A stretch of 64,000 nt of DNA from Bradyrhizobium ontarionense (GTDB taxonomy: Bacteria; Pseudomonadota; Alphaproteobacteria; Rhizobiales; Xanthobacteraceae). The DNA lies in assembly GCF_021088345.1 (NCBI RefSeq), contig NZ_CP088156.1:2046001-2110000 (forward strand), given 5' to 3'. The position numbers and the translations under genes are program-made. The notes under the pieces were generated by a model. It searched no databases. It worked only from the letters and a program-made list of their open reading frames with translations, and had not been told where the DNA came from. Every line of letters begins with the position of its first letter. Position 1 is the first letter of the stretch. This document shows, piece by piece, positions 35,738 through 45,086 of this stretch.

Positions 35738-36062
35738 CAGTTCAGCTCCTGGCCGGCGGATGCGTTGTCGCAGATGAGCTCGCTCGTTGTCACTAAATCA
35801 GGCGCGTGCTCCGCTCCCCCCATGCGTCGTTCCGGGGCGCGCGTCAGCGCGAGCCCGGAACCCATAATCCCGGAATGACGTGTGAAGCACACACGTCGTT
35901 GCATCTCACCCTGCATCATCTGCCTGTGGTTATGGATTCCGGGCTCAGCCCTGCGGGCTGCCCCGGAATGACGGGCGGAGAGAGTTGAGCGCGTCTGACG
36001 CAGCGCGCGTGTTGACGCGGACGGTGCGAGTGCGCTGGACATCCTCCTCATCACGCCATCCC
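35738..36062. repeat. spacer with inverted repeat inside the ABC operon
   Basis: Inverted arms lie around CGTTCCGGGGCGCGCGTCAG (about 35827 on) and GGGCTGCCCCGGAATGACGG (to about 35972), with ACCCATAATCCCGG and GGTTATGGATTCCGGG inside. No gene in the 325 bp. It may attenuate or stabilise the polycistronic message. Confidence 0.55.
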
Positions 36063-36980
36063 TCATGGCATCTTCGCCATGCGCGGATCGAGCGCGTCGC
36101 GCAGGCCGTCGCCGACGAGATTCACCGCGAGCACCGTCACCGACAGGAACGCCGCCGGGAAGAACACGATATAGGGCTTGACCTGCCACAGCGCGCGGCC
36201 CTCGGCCATGATGTTGCCCCAGGACGGAATGGTCGGCGGCGTGCCGGCGCCGATGAAGGAGAGGATCGCCTCGGTGATCATGGCGCTGGCGCAGATATAG
36301 GTCGCTTGCACCAGCATCGGTGCGGTCGTGTTCGGCAGGATGTGGCGCAGGATCACCATCGGCGTGCGCGTGCCGGAGGCTATGGCGCCATCGACATAGG
36401 GCTGCTCGCGCAGGCTCAGCACGACGCCGCGCACCAACCGTGCGACACGCGGAATCTCCGCGATGGTGATGGCGAGGATGACGTTGCCGACGCTGCCGCG
36501 CGTCAGCGCCATCAGCGCCACCGCCAGCAAAATCGGCGGGATCGACATCAGCCCGTCCATGCAGCGCATCAAGACGCCGTCGGCCCAGCGCACGAAGCCG
36601 GCGACGAGGCCGATCGTGAGCCCGATCACCGAGGCCGCGAGCGCCACCGAGAGCCCGACCGTCAGTGAGACGCGGGTGCCGTAGAGCACGCGCGAATAGA
36701 TGTCGCGTCCGAGCGCGTCGGTGCCGAACCAGAAATCGGCCGACGGCAGCCGGGTGCGCTTGGCCGGCGCGATCGCGGTCGGATCGACGGTGCCGAAGAA
36801 CGGCGCGAACACGCCGAGGATGACGAGCAGCAGCAGCAGCGCGCCGCCGATCGCGACCGTCGGATGATTGCGCAGGAAGCCGATGGCGCCGCGCCTGATC
36901 TTCGGCGCCGCCATCAAGTCCGGCAGGCGAGGCGCGATGACGAGGCCCGGCGGCGGCGATGTTGTGGTCGTTGCGGTCAA
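36063..36980 (-). CDS. ABC transporter permease (DppC type)
   Basis: A 305-residue inner-membrane permease. A cytoplasmic N-terminus with the OppC-type leader (FLRNHPTVAIGGALLLLLVILG) precedes about six membrane spans. The EAA loop is near GAIASGTRTPMVILRHILPN. It starts 4 nt inside the upstream permease gene. Confidence 0.93.
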   Translation of the reverse strand: MTATTTTSPPPGLVIAPRLPDLMAAPKIRRGAIGFLRNHPTVAIGGALLLLLVILGVFAPFFGTVDPTAIAPAKRTRLPSADFWFGTDALGRDIYSRVLYGTRVSLTVGLSVALAASVIGLTIGLVAGFVRWADGVLMRCMDGLMSIPPILLAVALMALTRGSVGNVILAITIAEIPRVARLVRGVVLSLREQPYVDGAIASGTRTPMVILRHILPNTTAPMLVQATYICASAMITEAILSFIGAGTPPTIPSWGNIMAEGRALWQVKPYIVFFPAAFLSVTVLAVNLVGDGLRDALDPRMAKMP

Positions 36981-37918
36981 TAGCGGATCCTCGGGTCGAC
37001 CAGGGTGTAGGTGATGTCGATCAGGAGATTGACGAGCACGTAGACGAAGCTGAACAGCAGCACGATGCCCTGGATCACCGGATAGTCACGGCGCAGGATG
37101 GCATCGATGGTCAGCCGGCCGAGACCTGGGATCGCGAACACGCTCTCGGTGACGACCGCGCCGCCGATCAGAAGCGCAATGCCGATGCCGACCACGGTGA
37201 CGATCGGCACCGCGGCATTCTTCAGCGCGTGGATGAACAGGATGCCGCCCTGCCCGAGCCCCTTGGCGCGCGCGGTGCGGATATAGTCCTGCTGCAGCAC
37301 CTCGAGCATGGCGGCACGGGTGATGCGCGCGATCAGCGCGATATAGACGCAGCCGAGCGCGACCGCGGGCAGGATCAGGTTCTGCAGCCACGGCCAGACG
37401 CCTTGCGACAGCGGCGTGTAGCCCTGCACCGGCAGCCAATCGAACTTCAGGGCGAACACATAGGCCAGGATGTAGCCGACCACGAACACCGGCACCGAGA
37501 AGCCGAACACGGCGAACGCCATGATGATGCGGTCGATCCAGGTGCCCGCCTTCCACGCCGCGATGACGCCGAGCGGCACCGCGACGATGATGGTGAGGAG
37601 CAAGGTCACCATCATCAGCGACAGCGTCGGCTCCAGGCGCTGGGCGATCATCGACGCAACCGGAAGATTGGTGAAGATCGAAGTGCCCAGATCAAAGTGC
37701 AGCAGACGCCACACCCAGCTGCCGAACTGGACCAGGAATGGCTGGTCCAGCCCGAGATTGGCGCGGATGCGCTCGACATCCGCAGGGCTCGCCTGATCGC
37801 CGGCGATCACAACGGCCGGATCGCCCGGCGCGATGTAGAGCAGGCTGAAGACGAACAGCGCGACGAACGCCATCACCGGCAAGGTCGACAGGACTCGTCG
37901 GAGCGCATAAGCGAGCAT
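36977..37918 (-). CDS. ABC transporter permease (DppB type)
   Basis: A 313-residue permease. The first helix is at residues 10-30 (LSTLPVMAFVALFVFSLLY), followed by a large periplasmic loop with LGLDQPFLVQFGSW typical of DppB, and the EAA loop TARAKGLGQGGILFIHALKN. It lies 14 bp after the binding-protein gene. Confidence 0.93.
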   Translation of the reverse strand: MLAYALRRVLSTLPVMAFVALFVFSLLYIAPGDPAVVIAGDQASPADVERIRANLGLDQPFLVQFGSWVWRLLHFDLGTSIFTNLPVASMIAQRLEPTLSLMMVTLLLTIIVAVPLGVIAAWKAGTWIDRIIMAFAVFGFSVPVFVVGYILAYVFALKFDWLPVQGYTPLSQGVWPWLQNLILPAVALGCVYIALIARITRAAMLEVLQQDYIRTARAKGLGQGGILFIHALKNAAVPIVTVVGIGIALLIGGAVVTESVFAIPGLGRLTIDAILRRDYPVIQGIVLLFSFVYVLVNLLIDITYTLVDPRIRY

Positions 37919-37932
37919 GAGATATCAGTGCC

Positions 37933-39534
37933 CTATGCGGTCTTCGACACGCCCCAGAACAACGGGATCGGCCCCTTGGTCACGCCGGCGACGTTCTTGC
38001 GCCACGCGGTGTAGCCGAGGAAGAAGCCGGTCGGCGCGAACACGACGTCGTCGATCGCGGCCTTGTTGATGCGCGCGGCGACCGCCTTCTCCTCGTCGAG
38101 CGACTTGGCGGCGAACCAGTTGGTGATCTCCTTTTCCACCGGCTCGCTGGTCGGCCAGCCGAACCAGGCCTTGTCGCCATTGGCGCGCAGCGCGGTGTAG
38201 GCGGCCGGGTTGATGCAGTCGGCACCGGCGTGCCAGGTGTGGAACACGTGCCAGCCGCCCTGGGACGGCGGCGTCTTCTGGGCGCGGCGGGCGCCGACGG
38301 TGCCCCAGTCGGTGGCGACGAAGTCGACATTCATGCCGAGCTTCTTGAGAAGATCCGCGGTGACGTCGCCGAACGCCTTGGTGATCGGCTGGTCCTGCGC
38401 GACGACGCAGGTGATCGGCTCACCCTTGTAGCCGGCTTCCTCGAGCAGCTTCTTGGCGGCAGCGAAATCGCGCTTGCCTTTCAGGATGTCGCCGCCCGCT
38501 TCGGTGTAGAGCGGCGTGTCCGGCGTGAAGAAGCCGGGCAGCGGCTTCCACAGCGAGTTGTCGTCGCCGACCAGCGCGCGCATGTAGTCTTCCTGGCTCA
38601 GCGCCATCAGGATCGCCTGGCGCGCCTTCACGTTGTTGAAGGGGGCATGCAGGTGATTCATGCGGAACGAGCCGACATTGCCGAGGGGATCGCCGATGTC
38701 GACGCCAATGTTCTTGTTGCCCTTCAGCACCGGCACGAGATCGGTGATCGGGTTCTCCCACCAGTCGACCTCGCCGTTCTGCAGCGCGGCTGCCGCAGTC
38801 GCGGGATCGGGCATGATGACCCATTCGACGCGATCCATCAGCACCTGCTTGCCGCCGGCGAGCCAGACCGGCTTCTCCTGGCGCGGCACGTAGTCGGTGA
38901 ACTTCTCGAACACGGCCTTGGCGCCCGGCACCCATTCGCTCTTGGCGAACTTGAACGGGCCGGAGCCGACATATTCGGCGATCTGCTTGAACGGATCGGT
39001 CTGCGCGAGGCGCTCGGGCATGATGAAGGCGCACGGCGCATTGCCCTTGCCGAGCGCGAACAGCATCTTCGGATAAGGCTGCTTCAGCACCCATTTGAAG
39101 GTCTTGTCGTCGACCGCCACGAGCTCGCTCTGGATCGCCTTGAGCATCAGGCCCATCGGGTCGCGCGCCGACCAGCGCGTCAGGCTGGCGACGACGTCCT
39201 TGGCGAGCACCGGCTCGCCGTCATGGAATTTGAGGCCGGGACGCAGCTTGAAGGTCCAGGTCAGGCCGTCAGACGAGACCTCCTCGGATTCCACCATCTG
39301 GCGCTGCGGCACGAACTGGTCGTCGATGCCGTACAGCGTATCCCACACCATCGCGGCGGCGTTGCGCACGACATATTGCGTGCCCCAGATCGGATCGAAA
39401 TTGGCGAGATTGGCCTGCGGCACGAAGCGCAAGGTGCGCGCCGCTGCGCCCTGCGCGATCGCCGGCGCCGCGAAACCCGTCAGCGCCAGGCCGCCCGCGC
39501 CCGCCAACCCCTTCAATACCGTCCTGCGATCCAT
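37933..39534 (-). CDS. ABC transporter substrate-binding protein, family 5
   Basis: A 533-residue peptide/nickel-type binding protein. It has a Tat-like N-terminus (MDRRTVLKGLAGAGGLALTG, cleavage near AIAQG). The family 5 block DGLTWTFKLRPGLKFHDGEPV is clear. The ATG at 39534 has AGGAG 6 nt upstream; the frame to 39597 is not supported. First gene of the transporter, it probably sets ligand specificity. The adjacent carbamoylase suggests N-carbamoyl or D-amino compounds, which is inference. Confidence 0.92.
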   Translation of the reverse strand: MDRRTVLKGLAGAGGLALTGFAAPAIAQGAAARTLRFVPQANLANFDPIWGTQYVVRNAAAMVWDTLYGIDDQFVPQRQMVESEEVSSDGLTWTFKLRPGLKFHDGEPVLAKDVVASLTRWSARDPMGLMLKAIQSELVAVDDKTFKWVLKQPYPKMLFALGKGNAPCAFIMPERLAQTDPFKQIAEYVGSGPFKFAKSEWVPGAKAVFEKFTDYVPRQEKPVWLAGGKQVLMDRVEWVIMPDPATAAAALQNGEVDWWENPITDLVPVLKGNKNIGVDIGDPLGNVGSFRMNHLHAPFNNVKARQAILMALSQEDYMRALVGDDNSLWKPLPGFFTPDTPLYTEAGGDILKGKRDFAAAKKLLEEAGYKGEPITCVVAQDQPITKAFGDVTADLLKKLGMNVDFVATDWGTVGARRAQKTPPSQGGWHVFHTWHAGADCINPAAYTALRANGDKAWFGWPTSEPVEKEITNWFAAKSLDEEKAVAARINKAAIDDVVFAPTGFFLGYTAWRKNVAGVTKGPIPLFWGVSKTA

Positions 39535-39657
39535 GTCTGCTCCTGATGCAACTTGCCTGAGTTCAATTGCCGAAATTGTAAGCAAGGCCCATGCCATGCG
39601 CGCGAAGGCGATTCATTTGAACGCAAATGAGGCACCCTGCGCAAGGGCCGAGGTGCG

Positions 39658-39816
39658 GTAGGGTGGGCAAAGGCGATGCGATGATCTCTCCACGTCCGAG
39701 GTCACCGTGGCGCCGTGCCCACCATCGCGCCGCACACTCCGCTGCAAGATGGTGGGCACGGCGCCATTGCGATCTCGCGTTTGGAAGCAGCACGGCTGCG
39801 CCTTTGCCCACCCTAC
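39658..39816. repeat. GTAGGGTGGGCAAAG element
   Basis: A 159-bp copy with full ends and two internal GTGCCCACCAT/ATGGTGGGCAC motifs. It fills much of the 303-bp gap between the binding protein and the carbamoylase, which holds no gene. Confidence 0.85.
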
Positions 39817-39837
39817 GCAGCGTGCCATTTGGCCATA

Positions 39838-40794
39838 TCACGGCTTTCGCACGCGCGAACCGTCGGCCATCAGCGTCTCGCCCTTGCGTTCGACGATCAT
39901 GCCGTAAGCCTGCGGCTGGCGGTGGACGTCGAAATTGAAGATCGTCTGCTTATAGGATTTGCACAAATCGAGGTCGCAGCGCGCCAGCGCGATCTCGTCG
40001 CCCTTGGTGGCGCAGGCCGCCACGATCTCGCCCGAGGGTGCGATGATGCAGCTGCCGGCGATGTGGTCGATGCCCTCCTCGATGCCGCCCTTGGCGACGC
40101 CGATGACCCAGGTGCCATTCTGATAGGCACCGGACTGCATCACGAGGCGGTTGTGGAACAGCGAGAGGTCGTCATGCTCCGGCGCGGGCGGATTGTGCAC
40201 CGGCGTGTTGTAGCCGATCAGCACCATCTCGACGCCCTGCAGGCCCATGACGCGATAGGTCTCCGGCCAGCGGCGATCGTTGCAGATCGCCATGCCGATG
40301 ACGCCACCGAACGCGGCTGCGACGCCGAATTTCTTGCCCGGCTCGAAATAGCGCTTTTCCAGATGCTGGAACTTGCGCCACGGCTCGTGCTCGGCATGCC
40401 CCGGCAGATGCACCTTGCGGTATTTCGAGACGATCGTGCCGGTCTTGTCGACGAGAATGGCGGTGTTGTAGCGGTGCACGATGCCGTCTTCGACCGTGAG
40501 CTCGGCATAGCCGAGGCAGAAGCCGATGCGCAGATCCTTCGCCAATGCGAACAAGGCTTGGGTCTCCGGCCCCGGCATCTCGCGCTCGAAATAAGTGTCG
40601 ATCTCGGCCTGATCGGCCATGTACCAGCGCGGGAAGAAGGTCGTCAGCGCGAGCTCGGGATAGACGATCAGGTCGCAGCCGTTGGCGTGGGCCTGGCGCA
40701 TGAGCGCCATCAGGCGCGCGACGACGGAAGGTCGCGCCTCGCTCTTGGCGATCGGCCCGAGCTGGCCGATGGCGACGTTGACGAAGCGCGGCAT
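39838..40794 (-). CDS. N-carbamoyl-D-amino-acid hydrolase (nitrilase superfamily)
   Basis: A 318-residue amidohydrolase that removes the carbamoyl group to give D-amino acid, CO2 and ammonia. The catalytic triad is E47 (YPELAL), K127 (YRKVHLPG) and C171 (ICNDRRWPE). This matches the Agrobacterium D-carbamoylase set to within one residue, and the IFNFDVHRQPQAYG region is also shared. The ATG at 40794 is chosen by that alignment over the frame to 40851. It works downstream of hydantoinases, but no hydantoinase gene is in the window. Confidence 0.88.
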   Translation of the reverse strand: MPRFVNVAIGQLGPIAKSEARPSVVARLMALMRQAHANGCDLIVYPELALTTFFPRWYMADQAEIDTYFEREMPGPETQALFALAKDLRIGFCLGYAELTVEDGIVHRYNTAILVDKTGTIVSKYRKVHLPGHAEHEPWRKFQHLEKRYFEPGKKFGVAAAFGGVIGMAICNDRRWPETYRVMGLQGVEMVLIGYNTPVHNPPAPEHDDLSLFHNRLVMQSGAYQNGTWVIGVAKGGIEEGIDHIAGSCIIAPSGEIVAACATKGDEIALARCDLDLCKSYKQTIFNFDVHRQPQAYGMIVERKGETLMADGSRVRKP

Positions 40795-40901
40795 GACATG
40801 TTCCTCATTTCGGAACTGAGTGGATGTTCTGTGGGCGCGCAGCTCCTGCACTGATCATGCCATGCAGCCCTGTCAGCGCAAGCGCCTCATTCGCGAAGCC
40901 T

Positions 40902-42431
40902 TCATTCACGAAGGCCCGGTGCGTAACCAAAGGCGACGGCCGGCTCGGCCGCGGTCTCGACCCAGACGCTCTTCACCTGCGTATATTCGTACAGCGCCTC
41001 GACGCCGGAGGAGCGGCCATGGCCGCTGTTGTTGTAGCCGCCGAACGGCGAGGCCACGTTGATGGTCTTGTAGGCGTTGATCCAGAACGTGCCGGCCTTG
41101 ACGTGTGCGGCAACGCGATGCGCGCGCGCGACGTCCCTGGTCCACACCGCACCGGCCAGCCCGAACTCGCTGTCATTGGCGATTTGGATCGCCTCCTCCT
41201 CGGTCTCGAAGCGGATCGCGGCGACGACAGGGCCGAACACTTCCTTGCGCGCGATGCCCATCGCGTTGGTGACGTTCTTCAACACCGTGGGGCTGACGAA
41301 ATAGCCGCCGTCCTTTGCCGCCCCATGTGCGCCGGTGATAATCTCGGCGCCCTCCGCCGCGCCCTCTCGGATCAGCGACAGCACGTGCTCATATTGCCTG
41401 GCGTTGTTGATCGGACCGATCTCGGTCTCCGCCGACAGCGGATCGCCGCATCTGATCTTCGCCGCGCCCTGCGCGACCAGATCGACGAAGCGGTCATACA
41501 CCGCGCTCTGCACCAGCAGCCGCGAGCCCGCCACACAACTCTGGCCGGCGCCGCCGAAGATCGCGGCCTGCGCGCCGACAGCGGCGCGTTCGAGATCGGC
41601 ATCGGCGAACACAATGTTGGCCGACTTGCCGCCGAGCTCCAGCACCGAGGGCAACAGCCGCCGCGCCGCAGCCTCGCCGATCAGCCGCCCGGTCGGCACC
41701 GAGCCGACGAACACCACCTTCTTCACCGCGGGCTGGGCCAGCGCCGCCTGCCCCGTGGTGTGGCCGTAGCCGGCGAGCACGTTGACGACGCCCTTCGGCA
41801 GGCCCGCGGCTTCCGCAATCACCGCCAGCGCCAGCGAGGTCAAAGGCGTCAGCTCCGACGGCTTCAGCAGCACCGCATTGCCCATGCTGATCGCGGGCGC
41901 TATCTGCCATCCCGCCGTGAAGACCGGGGCATTCCACGGCGTGATCTGCAGCACCACGCCCATCGGCTCGCGGCGCGTGTAGTTGAGATGGCTTGAAGGC
42001 ACCGGAATGACGTCGCCGTGGAATTTGTCGGCCCAGCCCGCGTAGTACTCGAACATCTCCGCGACCTTGGCGACCTCGCCACGTGTGTCGCGGATCGGCT
42101 TGCCGGCGGAAAGCGACTCCAGTTGCGCCAGCGGCTCGGCGTTGGCGAGGACCGCACGCGCCACCGCCTGCATGATGCGGCCGCGGCCAGCAGCCGTGAA
42201 ACGCGCCCACTCCGCCTGCCCGATGACAGCGGCCTGCGCCGCCTTCGCGGCGACATCGGCACCGGCATCGGCATAGCTGAACAGCACCTTGCCGGTCGCG
42301 GGATCGTTCACGGTGACGGTCGCGCCGTTGCCGATGACGAGCTCACCGCCGACATGCGAGCCGATGATCTCGAAATCAGGCCAGAACGGCAAGGTCGCCG
42401 CGCGCAGCCGAGGATCGATGAAATGCGTCAT
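40902..42431 (-). CDS. NAD(P)-dependent aldehyde dehydrogenase
   Basis: A 509-residue ALDH. The general base E265 is in LELGGKSANIVF and the nucleophile C299 in GGAGQSCVAG; the nucleotide loop ITPWNAPV and FVGSVPTG are normal. The start MTHFIDPRL at 42431 follows the upstream gene by 10 nt; the longer frame is inside that gene. Substrate unknown; probably a semialdehyde handled with the neighbouring dehydrogenase. Confidence 0.93.
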   Translation of the reverse strand: MTHFIDPRLRAATLPFWPDFEIIGSHVGGELVIGNGATVTVNDPATGKVLFSYADAGADVAAKAAQAAVIGQAEWARFTAAGRGRIMQAVARAVLANAEPLAQLESLSAGKPIRDTRGEVAKVAEMFEYYAGWADKFHGDVIPVPSSHLNYTRREPMGVVLQITPWNAPVFTAGWQIAPAISMGNAVLLKPSELTPLTSLALAVIAEAAGLPKGVVNVLAGYGHTTGQAALAQPAVKKVVFVGSVPTGRLIGEAAARRLLPSVLELGGKSANIVFADADLERAAVGAQAAIFGGAGQSCVAGSRLLVQSAVYDRFVDLVAQGAAKIRCGDPLSAETEIGPINNARQYEHVLSLIREGAAEGAEIITGAHGAAKDGGYFVSPTVLKNVTNAMGIARKEVFGPVVAAIRFETEEEAIQIANDSEFGLAGAVWTRDVARAHRVAAHVKAGTFWINAYKTINVASPFGGYNNSGHGRSSGVEALYEYTQVKSVWVETAAEPAVAFGYAPGLRE

Positions 42432-42441
42432 GGCGTCCCTC

Positions 42442-43323
42442 TCATGGCTTCGACAGCGGGCCGAGCTGCAGCTCGACGATGCGATTGAAATCCTCTTTGT
42501 CACCTATGGTCGCGGCGCTCTCGGCCCAGATGCGCGCGGTGTCGGCCGCGATCGGCAGCGCCAGGCCGAGCTCGCCGATGAGCTGCGAAGCGAGCCTGAT
42601 GTCCTTGCGCATCAGCTGCATCGTGAAGCCGGAATCGAACGCGCCGTTCAGGATCCAGTTCGGCACGTTGACCAGCGTCACGCCGGAGCGCCCCGAGCCC
42701 GCGTTCAGTCCCTCGAGCAGCCGCTCGGCGTCGACGCCGGCGGCATCGGCGATACGCAGCGCTTCCGCGGCGGTGAGCAGATGCGCGGCGCACAGCAGGT
42801 TGTTGACGATCTTGGCGACGTTGCCGGCGCCGACGCCGCCGACATGCACGCGCTTGGCGCTCATGCGCTCCAGCACCGGCATGACGCGCACGAGGTCTGC
42901 GTCTTCGGCACCGATCACCATGGTCATGGTGCCCGTCGCCGCGCCCTTTGGCCCGCCGCTGACCGGCGCATCGATGAACGCCATGCCGCGCGCCTTCAGG
43001 AGAGCAGCTAGCCGGCGCGAGGTCTCGGGATGCGACGTCGAGGTGTCGACGATGACGACGCCGGGCCGCGCATGCGCGAAAATGCCATCAGCGCCTTCCA
43101 CCACGCGGGCCACGATCTCGGCGGTCGGCAGCGACAGGATCACGATGTCGGCGGCGGCCACGACTGCGCCGATCGAGGCGGCGACCGCGATGCCCTCGGC
43201 CGCCAGCGCGTCGCGCGTGGCTTGCAGCGCGTCGTAGCCGGTGACGGCAAAGCCCGCGCTCCTGAGCGTCAGCGCCATGCCCCGCCCCATATTGCCAAGT
43301 CCGATGATGCCGACCGCGGTCAC
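42442..43323 (-). CDS. NAD(P)-dependent beta-hydroxyacid dehydrogenase (HIBADH family)
   Basis: A 293-residue protein of the 3-hydroxyisobutyrate/6-phosphogluconate dehydrogenase superfamily. It has the Rossmann GLGNMG near residue 8, the DAPVSGGPKGAATGTM substrate block, and the catalytic-Lys segment GAGNVAKIVNN. A GTG at 43323 with AGGAGG 4 nt upstream is preferred to a TTG at 43338. First gene of an operon with the ALDH, divergent from the LysR gene. Confidence 0.88.
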   Translation of the reverse strand: MTAVGIIGLGNMGRGMALTLRSAGFAVTGYDALQATRDALAAEGIAVAASIGAVVAAADIVILSLPTAEIVARVVEGADGIFAHARPGVVIVDTSTSHPETSRRLAALLKARGMAFIDAPVSGGPKGAATGTMTMVIGAEDADLVRVMPVLERMSAKRVHVGGVGAGNVAKIVNNLLCAAHLLTAAEALRIADAAGVDAERLLEGLNAGSGRSGVTLVNVPNWILNGAFDSGFTMQLMRKDIRLASQLIGELGLALPIAADTARIWAESAATIGDKEDFNRIVELQLGPLSKP

Positions 43324-43400
43324 GAGGCCTCCTGCCAAGATTGCCCGGCAAACGTAACCGCCTCAGTTTGCGGCAGACATCAGCGGGCTGTGTCGCTACT

Positions 43401-43417
43401 GTTGACTTCAAGTCAAC
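43401..43417. promoter_or_regulatory. perfect palindrome, candidate LysR-regulator site
   Basis: GTTGACTT-C-AAGTCAAC is an exact 8-bp inverted repeat with a 1-bp centre. It lies 15 bp before the LysR-type GTG and 78 bp before the divergent dehydrogenase start. Confidence 0.55.
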
Positions 43418-43431
43418 ACTTGGATTGCGCC

Positions 43432-44391
43432 GTGTCCGCCGCCCTGCTCGATCATCACCGCCTGCATTACCTGCACGAGGCCATCCGGCTCGGCTCGGTC
43501 CGCGCCGCCGCCGAAGCGCTCGACATCAACGCCTCGGTGATCAGCCGGCAGATCGCGCTGCTGGAAAAGGAGCTCGGGCTGACGCTGGTCGAGCGGCTCA
43601 GCCGCGGCATCCGCGCCACCGACGCCGGCGCGCTGCTGGTCGAGCGCTTCCGGCAATGGCAGGCCGACCAGGCCGACACCGTCGCCAAGCTGCGCGAGCT
43701 TGTGGGCCTCAAGCGCGGCCACGTCGACATCGTGCTCGGCGAAGGTTTTGTCAGCGATCTGATGTCGGGCCCGCTCGGCCGGTTCTGGCAGCGCCACCCA
43801 GATCTGACGATGTCGTTCGATCTCGCCGGCACCAATGAGGTCGTCAACGCCGTGGCCGAGGACCGCTACCACATCGGGCTGGTGTTCAATCCCGGCGCCG
43901 ACCCGCGCATCCGCGTCGCCACCGCGAGCCGGCAGCCGCTGTGCGCCATCGTGCCGCTCGATCATGCGCTCGCGCGCCTCGGCCGCCCCTTACGCCTGCG
44001 CGAACTGGCCGACCATCCGCTCGGCCTGATGCACCCGAGCTACGGCACGCGACAGATCGTGGCGATGGCGGAAGCCGCCGAGCGCATCGCGCTGGCGCCG
44101 AAGCTCACGACCAGCTCGATCAATGTGCTCCGGCATTTCGTCAAGAGCGGCCTCGGGCTGACGCTGCTACCGGCGTTCGCGATCGCCGCGGATCTTGCCG
44201 ACGGCTCGCTCGCCGCCGTCCCCATCGACAACCGCCTGCTGGCGTCGAGTGAGGCCTGCGTCATCACCCGGCGCGGCCGCGAGCTGCCGCATGCCGCCGG
44301 TCACCTGCTGCGCTTCCTGAGCGGCCAGATGCGGGCTTTCAGGGTGTGGGAAGCGGCAAGCAAGACAAGGGCGCGTGCCGGCGACCGCTGA
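43432..44391 (+). CDS. LysR family transcriptional regulator
   Basis: A 319-residue LysR protein. The winged helix at about 10-68 has the HTH GSVRAAAEALDINASVISRQ, and the effector domain starts near residue 92 (HVDIVLGEGFVSDL). The GTG at 43432 gives the standard N-terminus. It probably regulates the divergent dehydrogenase-ALDH-carbamoylase genes through the GTTGACTTCAAGTCAAC palindrome. Inducer unknown. Confidence 0.9.
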   Translation: MSAALLDHHRLHYLHEAIRLGSVRAAAEALDINASVISRQIALLEKELGLTLVERLSRGIRATDAGALLVERFRQWQADQADTVAKLRELVGLKRGHVDIVLGEGFVSDLMSGPLGRFWQRHPDLTMSFDLAGTNEVVNAVAEDRYHIGLVFNPGADPRIRVATASRQPLCAIVPLDHALARLGRPLRLRELADHPLGLMHPSYGTRQIVAMAEAAERIALAPKLTTSSINVLRHFVKSGLGLTLLPAFAIAADLADGSLAAVPIDNRLLASSEACVITRRGRELPHAAGHLLRFLSGQMRAFRVWEAASKTRARAGDR

Positions 44392-44475
44392 CGGCGCCCG
44401 CGTCCGCGCCGATCGTTTTGGGTTGCGCGCGCGCCCTGGTTGCGATTGGATGTTGCGGCATGAGGAGAGGCCGGC

Positions 44476-44799
44476 ATGCGCAAGGTTCTCGCGATCGCAT
44501 TCAGCCTGTGGGCAACGACCGCGGCGCAGGCTGAGAATTGTCAGCGCATCGGCAATCAGATCCAGTGCGATGATGGCACGTCCGGACAGCGGATCGGCAA
44601 CACCACCTATTGGAGCGACGGCTCCTCGTCACAGCAGGTCGGGCGCTTCACCTACAGCAGCGACGGCACCAGCTCGCAGCAGATCGGCAATCACACCTAT
44701 TTCAGCGACGGCACGTCATCCCAGACGATTGGGAACACGACCTACTTCAGTGATGGCAGGTCCTGCCGGCGAATTGGCAATCGTGTCTCTTGCGACTAG
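44476..44799 (+). CDS. exported protein of five 15-residue tandem repeats
   Basis: A 107-residue protein. The signal peptide runs to about residue 19 (TTAAQA). From residue 24 there are five units of exactly 15 residues, typified by QIGNHTYFSDGTSSQ (24-38, 39-53, 54-68, 69-83, 84-98), and a partial sixth ending NRVSCD. Cys pairs at the ends (C22/C31, C97/C106) may close the stack. The (I/V)G-N-x-TY-x-SDG spacing suggests a small beta-repeat fold. A GAGGAGAG lies before the ATG. Function unknown. Confidence 0.7.
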   Translation: MRKVLAIAFSLWATTAAQAENCQRIGNQIQCDDGTSGQRIGNTTYWSDGSSSQQVGRFTYSSDGTSSQQIGNHTYFSDGTSSQTIGNTTYFSDGRSCRRIGNRVSCD

Positions 44800-44850
44800 C
44801 TGGCCCACCCGGCCCGACCGACGAAACGGGCTGCTCGTGGCAGGAAGAGG

Positions 44851-44896
44851 TTGGAGCGGGTGAAGGGAATCGAACCCTCGTATTCAGCTTGGAAGG
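44851..44896 (-). repeat. attachment repeat, displaced tRNA-Gly 3' half
   Basis: Identical for 46 bp to the 3' half of the intact tRNA at 48364-48409, then diverges (GGTTTCGCGG). No 5' half follows, so it is not a functional tRNA. Confidence 0.9.
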
Positions 44897-45086
44897 GTTT
44901 CGCGGGCTGAATACTTTCAACGCCCATCCGGACAAATCAGCCCAAATTCCGCCACTGAGCCATAACGGCTTTTCCGCCTTGTCCGAACGGCGACCGGGCC
45001 CCCATTCACCCATCCCCGCAAAAAGAAAACCCGCGCAACGGCGGCATCCGTGCGCGGGCAATTTGCTATGCCGTCAACCACCACCA

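Noticed and set aside
44851..44925. Second tRNA-Gly gene
   Set aside because: Only the 3' half matches; the 5' half cannot fold. Interpreted as an attachment-site remnant.
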